Shown one piece after another: positions 9,039 through 19,662 of a stretch of 64,000 nucleotides of DNA; positions within the stretch are counted from its first letter, which is position 1; each line of letters starts with the position of its first letter. The position numbers and the translations under genes are program-made. The stretch comes from Triparma verrucosa. Lineage: Eukaryota; Sar; Bolidophyceae; Parmales; Triparmaceae. The stretch spans positions 450 through 64,449 of the forward strand of contig BRXX01000001.1 in assembly GCA_030267905.1 (NCBI GenBank), given 5' to 3'. The notes beneath the pieces were generated by a model, which was not told the DNA's origin, did no database searches, and saw only the letters and a program-made list of their open reading frames with translations.

Positions 9039-11127
9039 ATGTCCGCCACCGTAGCCTTGCCTCCTCCTAATGACCTGTTCTCCCCTCTCGTGACATCGGC
9101 GACTCCGCCGTTGTCGCTCAGTAAGACCATCGCCCTCGAGGTTGAGGTGGCGTTCCGCTCGACGTTTCTTGAGGGCAAACCTTGCATCCCCGTGGAGGTA
9201 CGAGCCGAATCAATCTCTCCCACCCTTCCCCCTGTCACTAACCCCACCAACCCCGACACAAAACACACACACAACACACAACACACAAAGGACGCGATAA
9301 ATATCCTCCAGCCCTACCTCGAATTCCTGAACGACACGCAGCACTCGACAACCCACTCGCACCTTCCTCAGACTCTCGCCAACCTGCACAAGATCCCTTA
9401 CCTCCTGCTCTCGGACGTTATCGCTACCCTGCCGCTCGACGAGCTCATCTCGTACTCCGAGAAGACCTTCACCAACGTCTCGCCCCTCCACCCGTTCCTC
9501 TCGGGTCCTTCCTTCAAGGACGGCAAGCTCATCCTTCTGCGTTTGATAAATTCCCTCCTCCGTCGCCTGTCCAAGATATCACACAACATCCTGGCGGGGC
9601 AGATCCTCCTCTACCTCTCCTCCTTCTTCGCCGTCAGCGAGAGGTCCGGCGTCAACCTGAAGGGGGAGTACAGGGAGAACAGCCAGCGTGTCGTAAGCAA
9701 GGAGGACTTCAATTCGAACATTGAGTCTGACAAGGTCATCAACTATGACCTGTACGCCACCCTCTGGAACGTCCTGAACCTCTGCCACCTGCAGTCGGTG
9801 AAGGCGCCTTTCATCAGCGAGTGCGAAAAGCTCGTGGTCGGCCTCGAGTCGAACAACTTCTCCAAGGCGGAGGCCGAGGTGATTCGTGAGGAGTGGCTCA
9901 AGGGGAAGCTGGGGGAGGAGGGAGAGGTGAGGTAGTTGTGAAGAGGCGTTTTTGCGAGGACGAGTTGGAAGTTGGCGGTGCTCCTAGCTGGCCAATTCGC
10001 CAATTCAACATCATCTAAGCAATACTAAAAACGCTCGTCGCGCTTCTTTACTCGTCACGCTCTCACGCAGCCGCCCGCTGAGGATTTCATCGGCTATCTG
10101 TCGAAGCCTTCCCTCATCAGCCTGCTGTTCCGCGACCCCTCCGTCCGTTTGACGATTCTGGTCCAGCTCTTGATCGCGCTGCGCCGTGCGCCTGCGGTCA
10201 AGGACACGAAGAGGCTCGTCGATCGCGTCGAGAGGCTGCTGAAATTGGCTCCGCCCAACGGGATGGAGATACTGAGATTGGTCAAGATGGGGAGGGAGTC
10301 GAGGTGGGAGGATTGGAAGGGGACTGGCTGCAAGGCGTTCGAGAGGAATCCCGTGGAGGAGGAGAAGCCCGCGAAGAGGCGCAAGAGGTTGCCCGCGACA
10401 ATGAAGGAGTACTCGGAGGGTGGCTGGGCTGGAGAAGATGCCCTGCGGATGAAGGGCGAGAAGCCCTCTGATTTTGTAGGTGAGCGAGTGTGAAGCAAAG
10501 CAAACAATAAGATTAGATGCCAGCGGCAATGGTTATGAATAATAACGTTTCACAGTAGTCCTCTGACACACAAACACATGCGCACACACAACAATTCACA
10601 GAGTTCGTTGACGATTTCATCGAGGCCAGGGACCCAGAGGCAGGAATAGAAGACGAGTACAATCCGAAGAACGACAGCGTGTTCTGCTGGAGGGCCCAGC
10701 GGCTGGGTGGAAGGAGGGTGGAGGTCCTGAAGGAGTGGGAGGGTGGGTTGGAGGACTTCGTGCAGAAAATATGGAAGGAGGAGGGGAAGGAATGGGTCGA
10801 GTACGAGGTTCCGGAGGAGGAGAACAACCCCATGAACGAGTCGAGGGAGGTCAAGGATGAGGAGGGGGGCGAGGAGGGCGAGGAGGGCGAGGCGTCCAAG
10901 ATGGAAGTCGACGGGAAGGTGGGTGAGATGTGAATTGAATGCCCCTGCTCTCCCCAACAACAACAACAACAACAACTAACAAATAATAATGTTATTGAAA
11001 CACACACACACACACACACACACAACCCCAACAGATCAGCCCTGACGGAACAGCAGCCGTGAGGAAGAACAGTATAACTAAATTTGGAGAGGGCGGACAG
11101 ACACATACTCGGTTCTCAGATGAATAA
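9039..11127 (+). CDS. THOC1: THO complex subunit 1 (HPR1)
   Basis: Subunit of the THO/TREX complex that couples transcription with mRNP assembly and export in the nucleus. Exons 9039..9197, 9291..9926, 10071..10479, 10602..10918 and 11035..11127 give 537 aa. Family marks are LLRRLS with the following GQILLYLSSFFAVSERSGVN stretch, SDKVINYDLYATLWNVLNLC, WEDWKGTGCKAF, and DEYNPKND...WRAQRL, in the order seen in animal THOC1. The C-terminus is acidic and ends shortly after, without the death domain of the 657-aa human protein. Intron 1 is 93 bp, in frame and stop-free. The 3' end faces the RPL5 stop, 73 bp away. Confidence 0.9.
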
Positions 11128-11200
11128 TATGAAAACAACAACAAAACAACAACAACAATTTGGATTTCAAGGATCTTTTTTTACTTGCAAACGTAAGCGT

Positions 11201-12118
11201 CTACTCGTCGTCCTCGTCGTCCTCGGCGGCCTTGGCGTCCTTCTTGGCCTGGATGCGCGCCTTCCTCTCAGCGTAGGTGCTCTTGGCCTTCCTCTTGAAC
11301 TCCTTGGTGACGGTGAAGGGCTTGGAGGCCTTCCTCTCGGGGTCCTCCCTGATGGCGGCGTGGACGGACTCGTAGAGCTCCTCGAGGCCGTCGGCGGAGA
11401 TGTCACGCTCGTTGTAGCCCTTGAACTGCTCGAGGAACTTCTGGTTATCCTCCTCCTCAAGGTACTCCATGTACTCTCCAACGTGTCCACCGAAGATGCG
11501 CTCCTTGTGCATGTCGGCATCGTACTCCTTGGTGTCGCGCTCGTATCCGGGGAACCTCTTGTTGGAGTGGGGGATGTCGAGGCCTCCATCAGCGGCTCCC
11601 TTGAGGGCACCGAAGATCCTGCAGCCGGTGGTGGTGGCCTTGGTTCCGACATCGAGAAGGGCACGGAAGGGCCTCTTGTCATCATCAACCTCATCAACAT
11701 AGTAGGTCTTGCCGTCGTACTCAGTCTCGACGACCTCTCCATCAACATCAGTGTTTCCCTCGTAGGTCTCGTCGAGGCCGACGGTCTTGAGGAGACGGCG
11801 AGCGCACAGAAGCCCGGTGCAGTAGGCGGCGGCGTAGTTCTTGAGGCCGATCTCGAGGCCGTAGCGGGCGAGCTCGGTGGAGTCGGCGTGGCACATGATC
11901 CTGTCGCCGTCAATGAGGGCGTAGGCGATCTGGCAGATGACCTTGGTGTTGGTGAAGCGGACGACGAAGCGGTACTTGGGGGACTGGTACTTGTTCTTGT
12001 CCTGGGCGCACAGGCGCTTGCGCTGCCTGTAGTCGGTCTTGCCCTCGCGGCGGCGCTTAAACTTGACCTGGTACCTACTGAAGTAGGCCTTGTTCTTGAG
12101 GACCTTGACGAACACCAT
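11201..12118 (-). CDS. RPL5: Ribosomal protein uL18 (L5)
   Basis: Large-subunit protein that binds 5S rRNA in the central protuberance. The single-exon coding region of 305 aa matches the family length. It begins MVFVKVLKNKAYFSRYQVKF and contains RRREGKTDYRQRKRL, the GLDETYEGNTDVDGE region and a basic tail ending in an acidic cluster. The upstream sequence ends in a CCGCAG just before the ATG, so a 5'-UTR intron is likely. Codon use is strongly GC3-rich, as expected for high expression, and this produces a long antisense open frame. Confidence 0.97.
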   Translation of the reverse strand: MVFVKVLKNKAYFSRYQVKFKRRREGKTDYRQRKRLCAQDKNKYQSPKYRFVVRFTNTKVICQIAYALIDGDRIMCHADSTELARYGLEIGLKNYAAAYCTGLLCARRLLKTVGLDETYEGNTDVDGEVVETEYDGKTYYVDEVDDDKRPFRALLDVGTKATTTGCRIFGALKGAADGGLDIPHSNKRFPGYERDTKEYDADMHKERIFGGHVGEYMEYLEEEDNQKFLEQFKGYNERDISADGLEELYESVHAAIREDPERKASKPFTVTKEFKRKAKSTYAERKARIQAKKDAKAAEDDEDDE

Positions 12119-13057
12119 GTTTATTGATAGCTGCGGAGAAGAGGATTGGGAGCGAAGGGTTAGGAATTGAAGTCACGACAAGGGCACGGACATGACGAGG
12201 GACTCATTTGCTTGCAATCAGCTCGAGCACGTAGTCGTTGAGCTACGTGAATATCGGGGGAGAGCACAATTCAGCAATACGCGATGGTCTGGGGCGGGGC
12301 CAACGGATGGGCTGCGGAGGGGCCGTGTGGAATGACTGCGCATAATCAGCGCTGTTCGTTCGCACGTGGAGGTCCTCGGAAGATGTTGAGGAGCCATCGT
12401 ATAGTGAAAAGTAGGATCGGTGCGCGTGGGAGATGGAAACTAACCAAAAAGTGAATGTCCTGAGGATTGGCTAGGTTTTCCATGGCTGGGGATCACTGTT
12501 CACATTTTTTTGGGGGGAGATGGGTTGGGAGCAGGGCGGTATTGCGGAGGCAGTAAGTCGGGGGGGATGTTTGGGTGGTTGACCTGTTAGGTTTCGGGAG
12601 CGACTTTGTTATTTTTATTGCCGTGGCGACGTTCTGAAATTCTCTCAGAGAGGCCTTTCAAGAAAAGCCAAAAATCGAGCTAAAAAATCGCCTCTGCGTT
12701 GTATATCATTTTCCCTAATAAAGGCGTCTTGGACGCCCTTTAATTCCCCCGCCCTTCCCGGACATATAGGTTTTCTCCTCTATTTCCCCCTACTTCCGCA
12801 TTTCACCCAAGCCTTTCCTCAAAGTCGTTGGGGCTAACACACTTCCCTAACAGTCTTTAATCAACACAAACTCAACTGACGAGTGGCCAAGCTCCCCCCC
12901 TCCCCCATTGGCACCCCTTCTAAAGCCCCCCTCCCCACCTTCCACCGTAAACTTAAACCCCTACCCTCACAATTCATAGAACTCCCGACACAACCCCAAT
13001 AGGCCTCTACTCTCTCCCTTGCCCCCTAGCCACTGTAATTAGTACAGTTGTGCGCAG
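12119..13057. other. Divergent region between RPL5 and the tandem channel
   Basis: About 940 bp. On the minus strand it holds a conserved element and small two-exon ORF (12204-12505, listed separately). The rest (12506-13057) contains G-rich then C-rich runs and no convincing gene. The channel ATG at 13058 is directly preceded by GTGCGCAG, a plausible 3' splice site of a 5'-UTR intron. Confidence 0.5.
12204..12505 (-). promoter_or_regulatory. Conserved element upstream of RPL5, containing a possible 25-codon two-exon ORF
   Basis: About 75 bp (12430-12505, minus strand) is nearly identical to 56813-56886, upstream of eL24. The shared part includes an ATG opening a frame MENLANPQDI and a CCAAT sequence (AGCCAATCC), and runs through a GTTAGT that could be a 5' splice site. 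Here, joining 12445..12483 to an exon at 12204..12242 (acceptor CACGTAG) would give a 25-aa peptide ending NDYVLELIASK. It could be a promoter block, a 5'-UTR exon with an upstream ORF, or a small gene. I do not recognise the peptide. Confidence 0.5.
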
Positions 13058-16000
13058 ATGGCGATGCAGATGGGAGCAACGCGTATCCGTACGGATAACA
13101 ACGATGGTACGTAAATTTCTCACCAACCACAAACATACATACACGCCTTGAACCTCTCTCACCCTTAACTCACCCCTCCGCTCCCCATCCCCACCCCCAC
13201 CGCAGGCATGCACGACACACGCCTCAATGCCCGAGGACGATTTCAATCCATGGCGAATCCTGGAGGCAAAATAAGCCTCGGCCTCGCAAGTGATGTGGGC
13301 ATTGCAGCGAACTTTAGAGATAGCGATGCTCCTAGCAACCTGATCGGTAAAAAGAAGGTAAGACCAAACCCTCGCGCTAACTGCAAATGTGGGCTTTCCC
13401 TGACCCTTTTCTTCCCTTCCCTCCCTCCCTCCCCACCCCAACCCCTCGAACACCACCACCTCCGCAGAAGTACCGACGGTTGACAAATGGAGAGCTTAAA
13501 ATATTTACTACCGAGGAGGTAAGAATCTCATCCCTCCCCTTTCCACCCACCCCTCCCCTCTCGAACTCAAGCTCACACACACCAACACCAAACACCTGCA
13601 GGAGGAAAAATTGTACCTAAGCCAAGGCCAAGAGGAATGGATCGAAGTGAAGAGCGATGATGAGCCCGACAACGACGACGACGACAACGACAACAACAAG
13701 CCCTCCCAAGACCCCCCCACAACTCCTGGAGGCCGGCCGTGGCCAAAGCCGACGCAATTTTCGGACGGCTCGCAGGCGCCAGACATGGAAGCTCGGAAGC
13801 AGTCAGAGGTCAAATTCGGCAAGGAGGAAATGAAGGCGCTCGACAAGGTCGTCGGAATCTGGGGCGGCGACAAGGAAATGATTGCCACTGAGAATGCGAA
13901 GAAGAAGCGGGCGATGATAGAAAAGGGCCAAGCAACCCTCGACGACATCCTGGCGACCAAGGTGAAGGAGAAAGCGAAGAAGTGGGAGAAGAAGGCGAAG
14001 GCCAGGATCAGCGAGCGAAAGTACGTGATAGACCCTCGAGCGAAGTGGAAGCTGTACTGGGACGTGCTCTGCGGCATTTTCATCATATACTCCGTGATTG
14101 TCATCCCCTTCAGGCTTTTCTTCATACGCGAGGCGAAGGGCTTCAGCAGCACATTTGACTGGGTCATTGACGCCACCTTTCTCCTGGACATGATATTTAG
14201 CTTCAGGACCGGATACATGAGCAAGCAGGGACACATAGTGATGAGCCCGAGGAGGATCATGAAGAGCTACCTAAGGAGGTGAGTCGAGCTATGTGTAGCC
14301 ACAGCAATATAATGTCCACCCCCCCTCTTACAATCGCCCCCATATACAACACACAGCTGGTTTATCATCGACTTCTTCTCCACCGTTCCGATCGACACAA
14401 TAATAAATGTTCTGTTCGCAGTGCCCAAGGCGCAGCTGAGAACAATAAAGATGGTGCGAATTCTCCGCCTCGCGCGCCTCGCGAAGCTCGCCAAACTGGT
14501 GTCGAGGGGCTCCCTGCAGCTCATCTTGGCCGCCATCAACCCGGCCATCCTGCGCCTGATGACTCTCATCTTGAGCATCCTCTTCGTCGCGCACTTCCTC
14601 GCCTGCTTCTGGGCCGCCGTGAATATCTGCGAGTACGAGGAACCCGTGACCCAATATGACACAATAGGCCCCGTGGACTCGGGTTCCTTGATCAGCAAGT
14701 GCGGCAACTCCAACTCTTACCCGCTCTGGGTGAGCCAGTACCTCGCTAGCTTCTACTGGGTCATCGCGACCATGATGGCCGTGGGTTACGGAGACATTTT
14801 TGCCGTCACTAACGCCGAGCGGCTCTACGCTATCTTCGTCGAGATCGTGGGCGCCGGCTGCTTCGGTTTCATCATCTCCACGACGACTCAGATTGTCGAG
14901 ACGATGAGCCCAGAGACGCGGATCAGGAAGAACGAGCTCGAGTTGATTCACGAGTACTCCAAGTTCAGGGCCCTCCCCAGCGGAATGACGAGGCGGATCA
15001 AGAAACACTTCGAGTACCTGTACACGCAGAAGTCCGTATTCGACGAGCTCGCGGTGCTGCGGCAGCTGCCCGTCGGCATGAGGGTGGACCTGACGCTGAC
15101 AGTGCACTCGGCCAAGGTCGAGAAATTGCATAAAATATTCGAGAACCTCGACCACCACTTTGTCGCTGAGCTCATCCTCGTCCTTCGCCCCTTCTTCATG
15201 CACGTCGGAGAGACCATTCGCGTCGACGGCTTCGTCCCCGACCAGGTCTATGTCGTCAATAGCGGCCACCTGCAGGTACTTCGCCCCGAGGGCGGATCCT
15301 GGATCATTGCAGGGCTCATGAACGAAGGCAGCGTGGCCGGCATGAGCAGCGCCATGCTCAACAAGAAGGCCGATTTCATGCTTTGTGCCCCCATCGCCAC
15401 CGACATGTGGTTCATCGAGACTCACGAGCTCAAGATGGTGCTGGACTACTACCCGGAGGACACTCACACGCTCTCCGAGATGAACCACAGGAACCACGTC
15501 AATGAGACGCAGTGCTGGGAGAGCCCCACCGTGGAGATCGAAGGCGTCAAGGTGAAGGAGCTTATCTGCGTGGACAACGTGCCCACCTCCGTCAGCGATG
15601 TCGACAGGGCGCTGCTGGCCGGGACGGAGGAGCTCCGCAACGCGACGGGGAAGAAGAAGAAGAATTTGCTCATCAAGACCGTCCGCCTGACGGCCGACGG
15701 CCCGACGGAGGGCCTCGAACTCGCGAAGGATATCTTGGCTCGGAATATAATAGACCCTGGCACGAAGGAGAAGACGATATGGGACGTAGCGATCGGCCTC
15801 CTGATCGTCTTTTCCGTCGCCGTCGTGCCGCTCCGCCTCGGGTTTGACATCCCCGCGACTACCCCCTGGATGATTATCGACTGGACTACCGACGTCCTCT
15901 TCACGTTTGACATCTTCATAACTTTCCGGACGGGCTACCTGGACGATCACAACTCTCTGGTGACCGTTCCGGCGCTCATTAGGAACAGGTACCTGCGCTT

Positions 16001-18323
16001 CTGGTTCGTGATCGACCTTCTCTCCACCGTCCCCATCGACAAGATCGTCATGCTTTTCGTGCCTGCGGGGGGCGGCGGCCTTCGCTCCCTGAAGCTGATC
16101 CGCATCGTGAGGCTGGTGAGGCTGCTGAAGTTGGCTAAGCTCCTCAAGATCGACACCTCCGCCGTGGAGGAAGTCATAGAGATAGACCAGACTGTGACGA
16201 AGACGTTCCGCCTCTTTGGCATACTCTTCGGCCTGGCGCACTTCTTCGGGTGCTTCTGGAACATGGCGACAGACGTCGAGGTGGAGGCGCTGGGGTACGA
16301 GAACATGACCGATTTCCTCGCCGACAACCCGGAGCCCGAGGAGAACGAGCTCGGCGACAACTACGTCGGGGCTCTGTACTGGGCGTTCACCACCATGACC
16401 ACGGTCGGCTACGGCGACGTGCTCCCGGAGGATGACGGCGCGAGGCTCTACGCTACGATCATGATGATCATGGGAGCCACCATGTTCTCGTACATCGTCG
16501 GAAGCGCCAGCAGCATCGTGACGAACGAGAAGAGCGGAGAGAAGCAGTCGAAGGAGAGGTGAGTGTGTAGTGCCAAGTCGAGTCTATTTGCTGCCTCCCA
16601 TACGCTACGTACCTACTTCTAACTCTCGAACGCCAATCTCTAATCTAATTGCAGGCTGCTGGCCTTGTACAACTACTGCGTCGACAGGGGCGTGAGCAAG
16701 CCGCTTGAGAAGCGACTGAAGCGGAACCTGAACTTTTGCCTCAACCAGTGCACGCCCTTTGAGGAGGTGTACATCTTCGACTGCCTTCCGTCGCAGCTGC
16801 GGAGCGAGCTCATAATGGCGGTGAAGAAGGACGCCATGGAAAAAATCTGCATCTTCTCCAAGTCCCGCAACATGTCCTATGTGTCTTGCGTGCTGCAGTA
16901 CTTCTTGACTTGCCAGTTCGTGAGGAGGGACGTGCTGTACCAGCCGCTGGTCGGCTCCAGGGGCATGTACTTCATCTTAAAGGGCAAGGTCAGCAAGTGC
17001 TTGTACCACGGTCAGGAGGAGGGGCAGCTGAACATGTCCAAAGTCCCCAGGTTGGTCTGCGTGGGCCTGCCCTACGGGGAGAACGAATTCATTGGCTTCG
17101 ACGCCGTCGCGACTCACGACGACGACGAGAAGTTCGGGGCGCTCTGCTTAGAGGACTGCCAGTGTTACTTCCTCAGCAACGAGGCGCTGACGCTGATTCT
17201 GATGCGCCACCCCGCGGTCGCCGACACTCTGATCAAGGCGATCAAGGAGGAGGGCCTGGCGTTGCACGAGAAGAGGAAGAAGAAGGGCAGGGGGATGACC
17301 AAGGGCGAGCTCCAGATCATGAAGATGGAGAACAACGACAACGAAGGAGCACAGGAATACTTGGAGAAGGAGAGCTTGCAGTGGGGCCAGACCGACGCCT
17401 TCAACAAGTTCGTCATGAACCATTCCAGGGCCAACCCCGCCATCGCCGATGCCGACGCGAGCGAGGCTGATGCAATCATCCAGCCCCTGCTAGCCCAGGG
17501 AATGGTGGGCCGAAGCAGTTCCATCACAGACGCCATGCTTGAAGTTGGCCGAATAGGGAGTAAGGGAGACAGCGGCGACTTAGAAGCCAAGCCTGAAAGC
17601 GGCGACTTAGAAGCCAAGCCTGAAAGCGGCGACTTAGAAGCCAAGCCTGAAAGCGGCGACTTTGACGGCGGCGAGACGTCACGACACATCAACCGCCACA
17701 CCTCGTCCCGCGATATCTCCTTCGAAGGAGAAAAGGACCCAACCTCCTTGGAAGGCTCCCAACGTCGCTCCATCATCAACGCCTCCCTCTCTAACCACAT
17801 AGTCGACATGGCCCTAAAGCACGACGACAACTCCACCTCCGACACCGAGCACTACACCTCCAAAGGCCGCATGCTCTCAGGCGGCTTCGTCGTCCACCCC
17901 GACGCCCACGAAAACACCAACCACGAGTCCCATTTAATCGTAAAAAAGGCCGTAACGAAAGCCTCCCGTCGCATCTCCCACGTCGACCCTTTAATGGGCA
18001 CCCACGGAGGCAACCACAGCAACCATACCTCTCCCTTTGCGATGAAAACCGCCCCTGTAATGCGTCCCGCCGGTAAAATTGACACCCAGATGGAAGGTTG
18101 GACATCTCGACGTACGATATCAATCCAGCCTTCGACTGGTCCCGTTCTAGGTTCTACCCCTCCCGCTGTTTCTAGTGAGAAGAGGAAATCAGATCCTAGT
18201 TTAACTAGGAAGAAGTCGGCTAGTAATTTAATTTTAGATTTAAGCGAAAAAGATATCATAGATACGATAGGTAATTACGCAGGTGGTAAAGCACCCATTA
18301 CACCTAAAGAGAAGAAGAAGTAA
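13058..18323 (+). CDS. Tandem 12-TM voltage-gated/CNBD-type potassium channel
   Basis: Exons 13058..13106, 13206..13357, 13468..13518, 13602..14278, 14357..16558 and 16655..18323 join in frame to 1,599 aa. Two complete six-helix channel units lie in one chain. Unit 1 has S1 near residue 235, S4 (MVRILRLARLAKLAKL) near 340 and the pore filter GYGD near 453. Unit 2 has S4 (LIRIVRLVRLLKLAKLLKID) near 890 and filter TTVGYGD near 994. Each is followed by a cyclic-nucleotide-binding-like fold (second around 1131-1240). Both lack a clear phosphate-binding cassette arginine, so ligand binding is doubtful, as in EAG/KCNH channels. Two such chains would build one four-fold pore. The tail has three tandem SGDLEAKPE repeats near residue 1350. 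The GYGD filters predict potassium selectivity. Confidence 0.92.
17568..17660 (+). repeat. 27-bp in-frame tandem repeat in the channel tail
   Basis: Three near-perfect copies of a 27-bp unit encode SGDLEAKPE, followed by a partial fourth (SGDFDGG). The copies look identical at the DNA level, which suggests recent expansion and probable length polymorphism. Confidence 0.9.
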
Positions 18324-18374
18324 ATAAAAAACAACAAAACAAAACAACAAAACCCCTTTTATAAAATATAAATG

Positions 18375-19238
18375 TTAAAGTAACAACCCTTCTCTAACTT
18401 CCTCCCACAATCCACTTAACTCCTCCTCCAAAACTTCTAACTGCTCTTTACATCTCCCCTCCTCCTCTTCCAACAACGTAACATCCTTCTCAACATTCCC
18501 TTCCTTTAACCTTACTAACGTAACATGTCTCGCGCAGATAATCGTCAATTTCTTTTCTTCGAGTTTAAGGATAGTAGGTAAGAAGTTTAAGTGGGGGGTT
18601 AAGAAGGAGGAGATTTTTTTGAAGGTTATGTTGAGGTTGTTTAGGTGGGAAGTTAATTGTTTGATGTAATTGGAGTAGGAGGAGATATTGAAGGGAGTGG
18701 TTTTTAAACATGTCTGGAAGGTGCTGTTTAAGGTGGAGTATAGTTTTAGACGGGAGATGTTTGTAGAGAGTAAAAGGGAGGTTAGTTTGGGGAGAGGGAG
18801 GGTGGAGTAGTTGGAGGTTGGAGAGGGTTGAGGAGGGGGGAGGAAGGTAGGACAGGTTGAGAGGGAATGACAAGGGCAGGGAGGGGGATTTGGAATTAGA
18901 GGTGAAGAAAGGTTTATCACTTGATTCTTTAGATTAGAAGGAGCTGAAGTTGAAGTACATAGTTCTGATGTTGTTGCAGCGTGATTTGAGTTTCTAGATG
19001 ATAAAATGTTTAAGGCAGCAGAAATAGTGAGTGAGTTGTTGTTGTTGTTGTTGTTGTTGTTGTTGCTGCTGTTGTTGGTATCAATATTATTATCAAACAT
19101 TATATTATTATTCTGTATATTTACAGTACTATCAACATTAGTATTTACAGTACTATCAACATTACTATCAACATTAATATTAACATTAGTATTAACATTA
19201 GTATTAACATTAGTATTAACATTAGTTGACGTAGACAT
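18375..19238 (-). CDS. Low-complexity protein with REX1-B-like C-terminal domain
   Basis: Single-exon 287-aa ORF. The N-terminal part is low complexity: VNTN/VDSN-type repeats from a 12-bp tandem repeat (about 19130-19230), then an Asn run encoded by a GTT-strand microsatellite (19035-19075). The C-terminal 150 residues read as helices with the pattern RLKLYSTLNSTFQTCL, then SYSNYIKQLTSHLNNLNITF, and a Glu-rich coiled tail. This resembles the REX1-B (Required for excision 1-B) family, linked to DNA repair in Chlamydomonas. The match is by pattern only. The coding strand changes from C-rich to G-rich at about 18565. The end lies about 50 bp from the channel stop, tail to tail. Confidence 0.6.
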   Translation of the reverse strand: MSTSTNVNTNVNTNVNTNVNINVDSNVDSTVNTNVDSTVNIQNNNIMFDNNIDTNNSSNNNNNNNNNNSLTISAALNILSSRNSNHAATTSELCTSTSAPSNLKNQVINLSSPLIPNPPPCPCHSLSTCPTFLPPPQPSPTSNYSTLPLPKLTSLLLSTNISRLKLYSTLNSTFQTCLKTTPFNISSYSNYIKQLTSHLNNLNITFKKISSFLTPHLNFLPTILKLEEKKLTIICARHVTLVRLKEGNVEKDVTLLEEEEGRCKEQLEVLEEELSGLWEEVREGLLL

Positions 19239-19280
19239 ATTAAGAAGAAGGAAGAAGAAGGAAGAAGAAGGAAGAAGAAG
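19030..19280. repeat. Simple-sequence cluster at the 5' end of the REX1-B-like gene
   Basis: Adjacent microsatellites: (GTT)n at about 19035-19075, ACATTAGTATTA-type 12-mers at about 19130-19230, and (AAG/GAAG)n at about 19240-19280 just before the minus-strand ATG. The first two are translated; the third is in the 5' flank. Confidence 0.8.
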
Positions 19281-19662
19281 GAAATGTATTTAAAATTGAG
19301 GGAACAATGGAGACTCCGAATGTGATTACCCAATAATAAATCCCTTCTTTTATCAATAATAACGTTAACTTATAATAATATTGAAGGAATATGTGACACT
19401 CTAAATTATACAGTAACTGAACGGAAGGATTCAAATAATCGTATCGTAATTTATGGGACCAAAAAGTTGAGATTCAGAAACAATGCTTTTCCAGGCATAA
19501 AACATGCTGAAAAAGTCTAGTGTCCCACTTCCTTCGATACGTCAACACGCACCGTCGTGATTCTTTGAGTTCTGTTCTATATCTAAATATCCTCCATCTC
19601 CGCCCCCACTTTCAAACTCGATCGTGTGATCTTAAAATTAGCACACTTTAAACTCTGCTCGC
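19239..19662. other. Divergent promoter region, REX1-B-like gene / synthetase-aldolase gene
   Basis: 424 bp, AT-rich apart from the AAG microsatellite at its left edge. No ORF or RNA gene seen. It presumably carries both promoters. Confidence 0.5.

Noticed and set aside
11084..12127. 347-codon plus-strand open frame
   Set aside because: Exact antisense shadow of RPL5, Leu/Val/Gly-rich low complexity, produced by GC-ending codons of the ribosomal gene.
14328..16241. 637-codon minus-strand open frame
   Set aside because: It is antisense to the GC-rich channel exon. The open frame results from strong codon bias, it has no family features, and the plus-strand channel is unambiguous.
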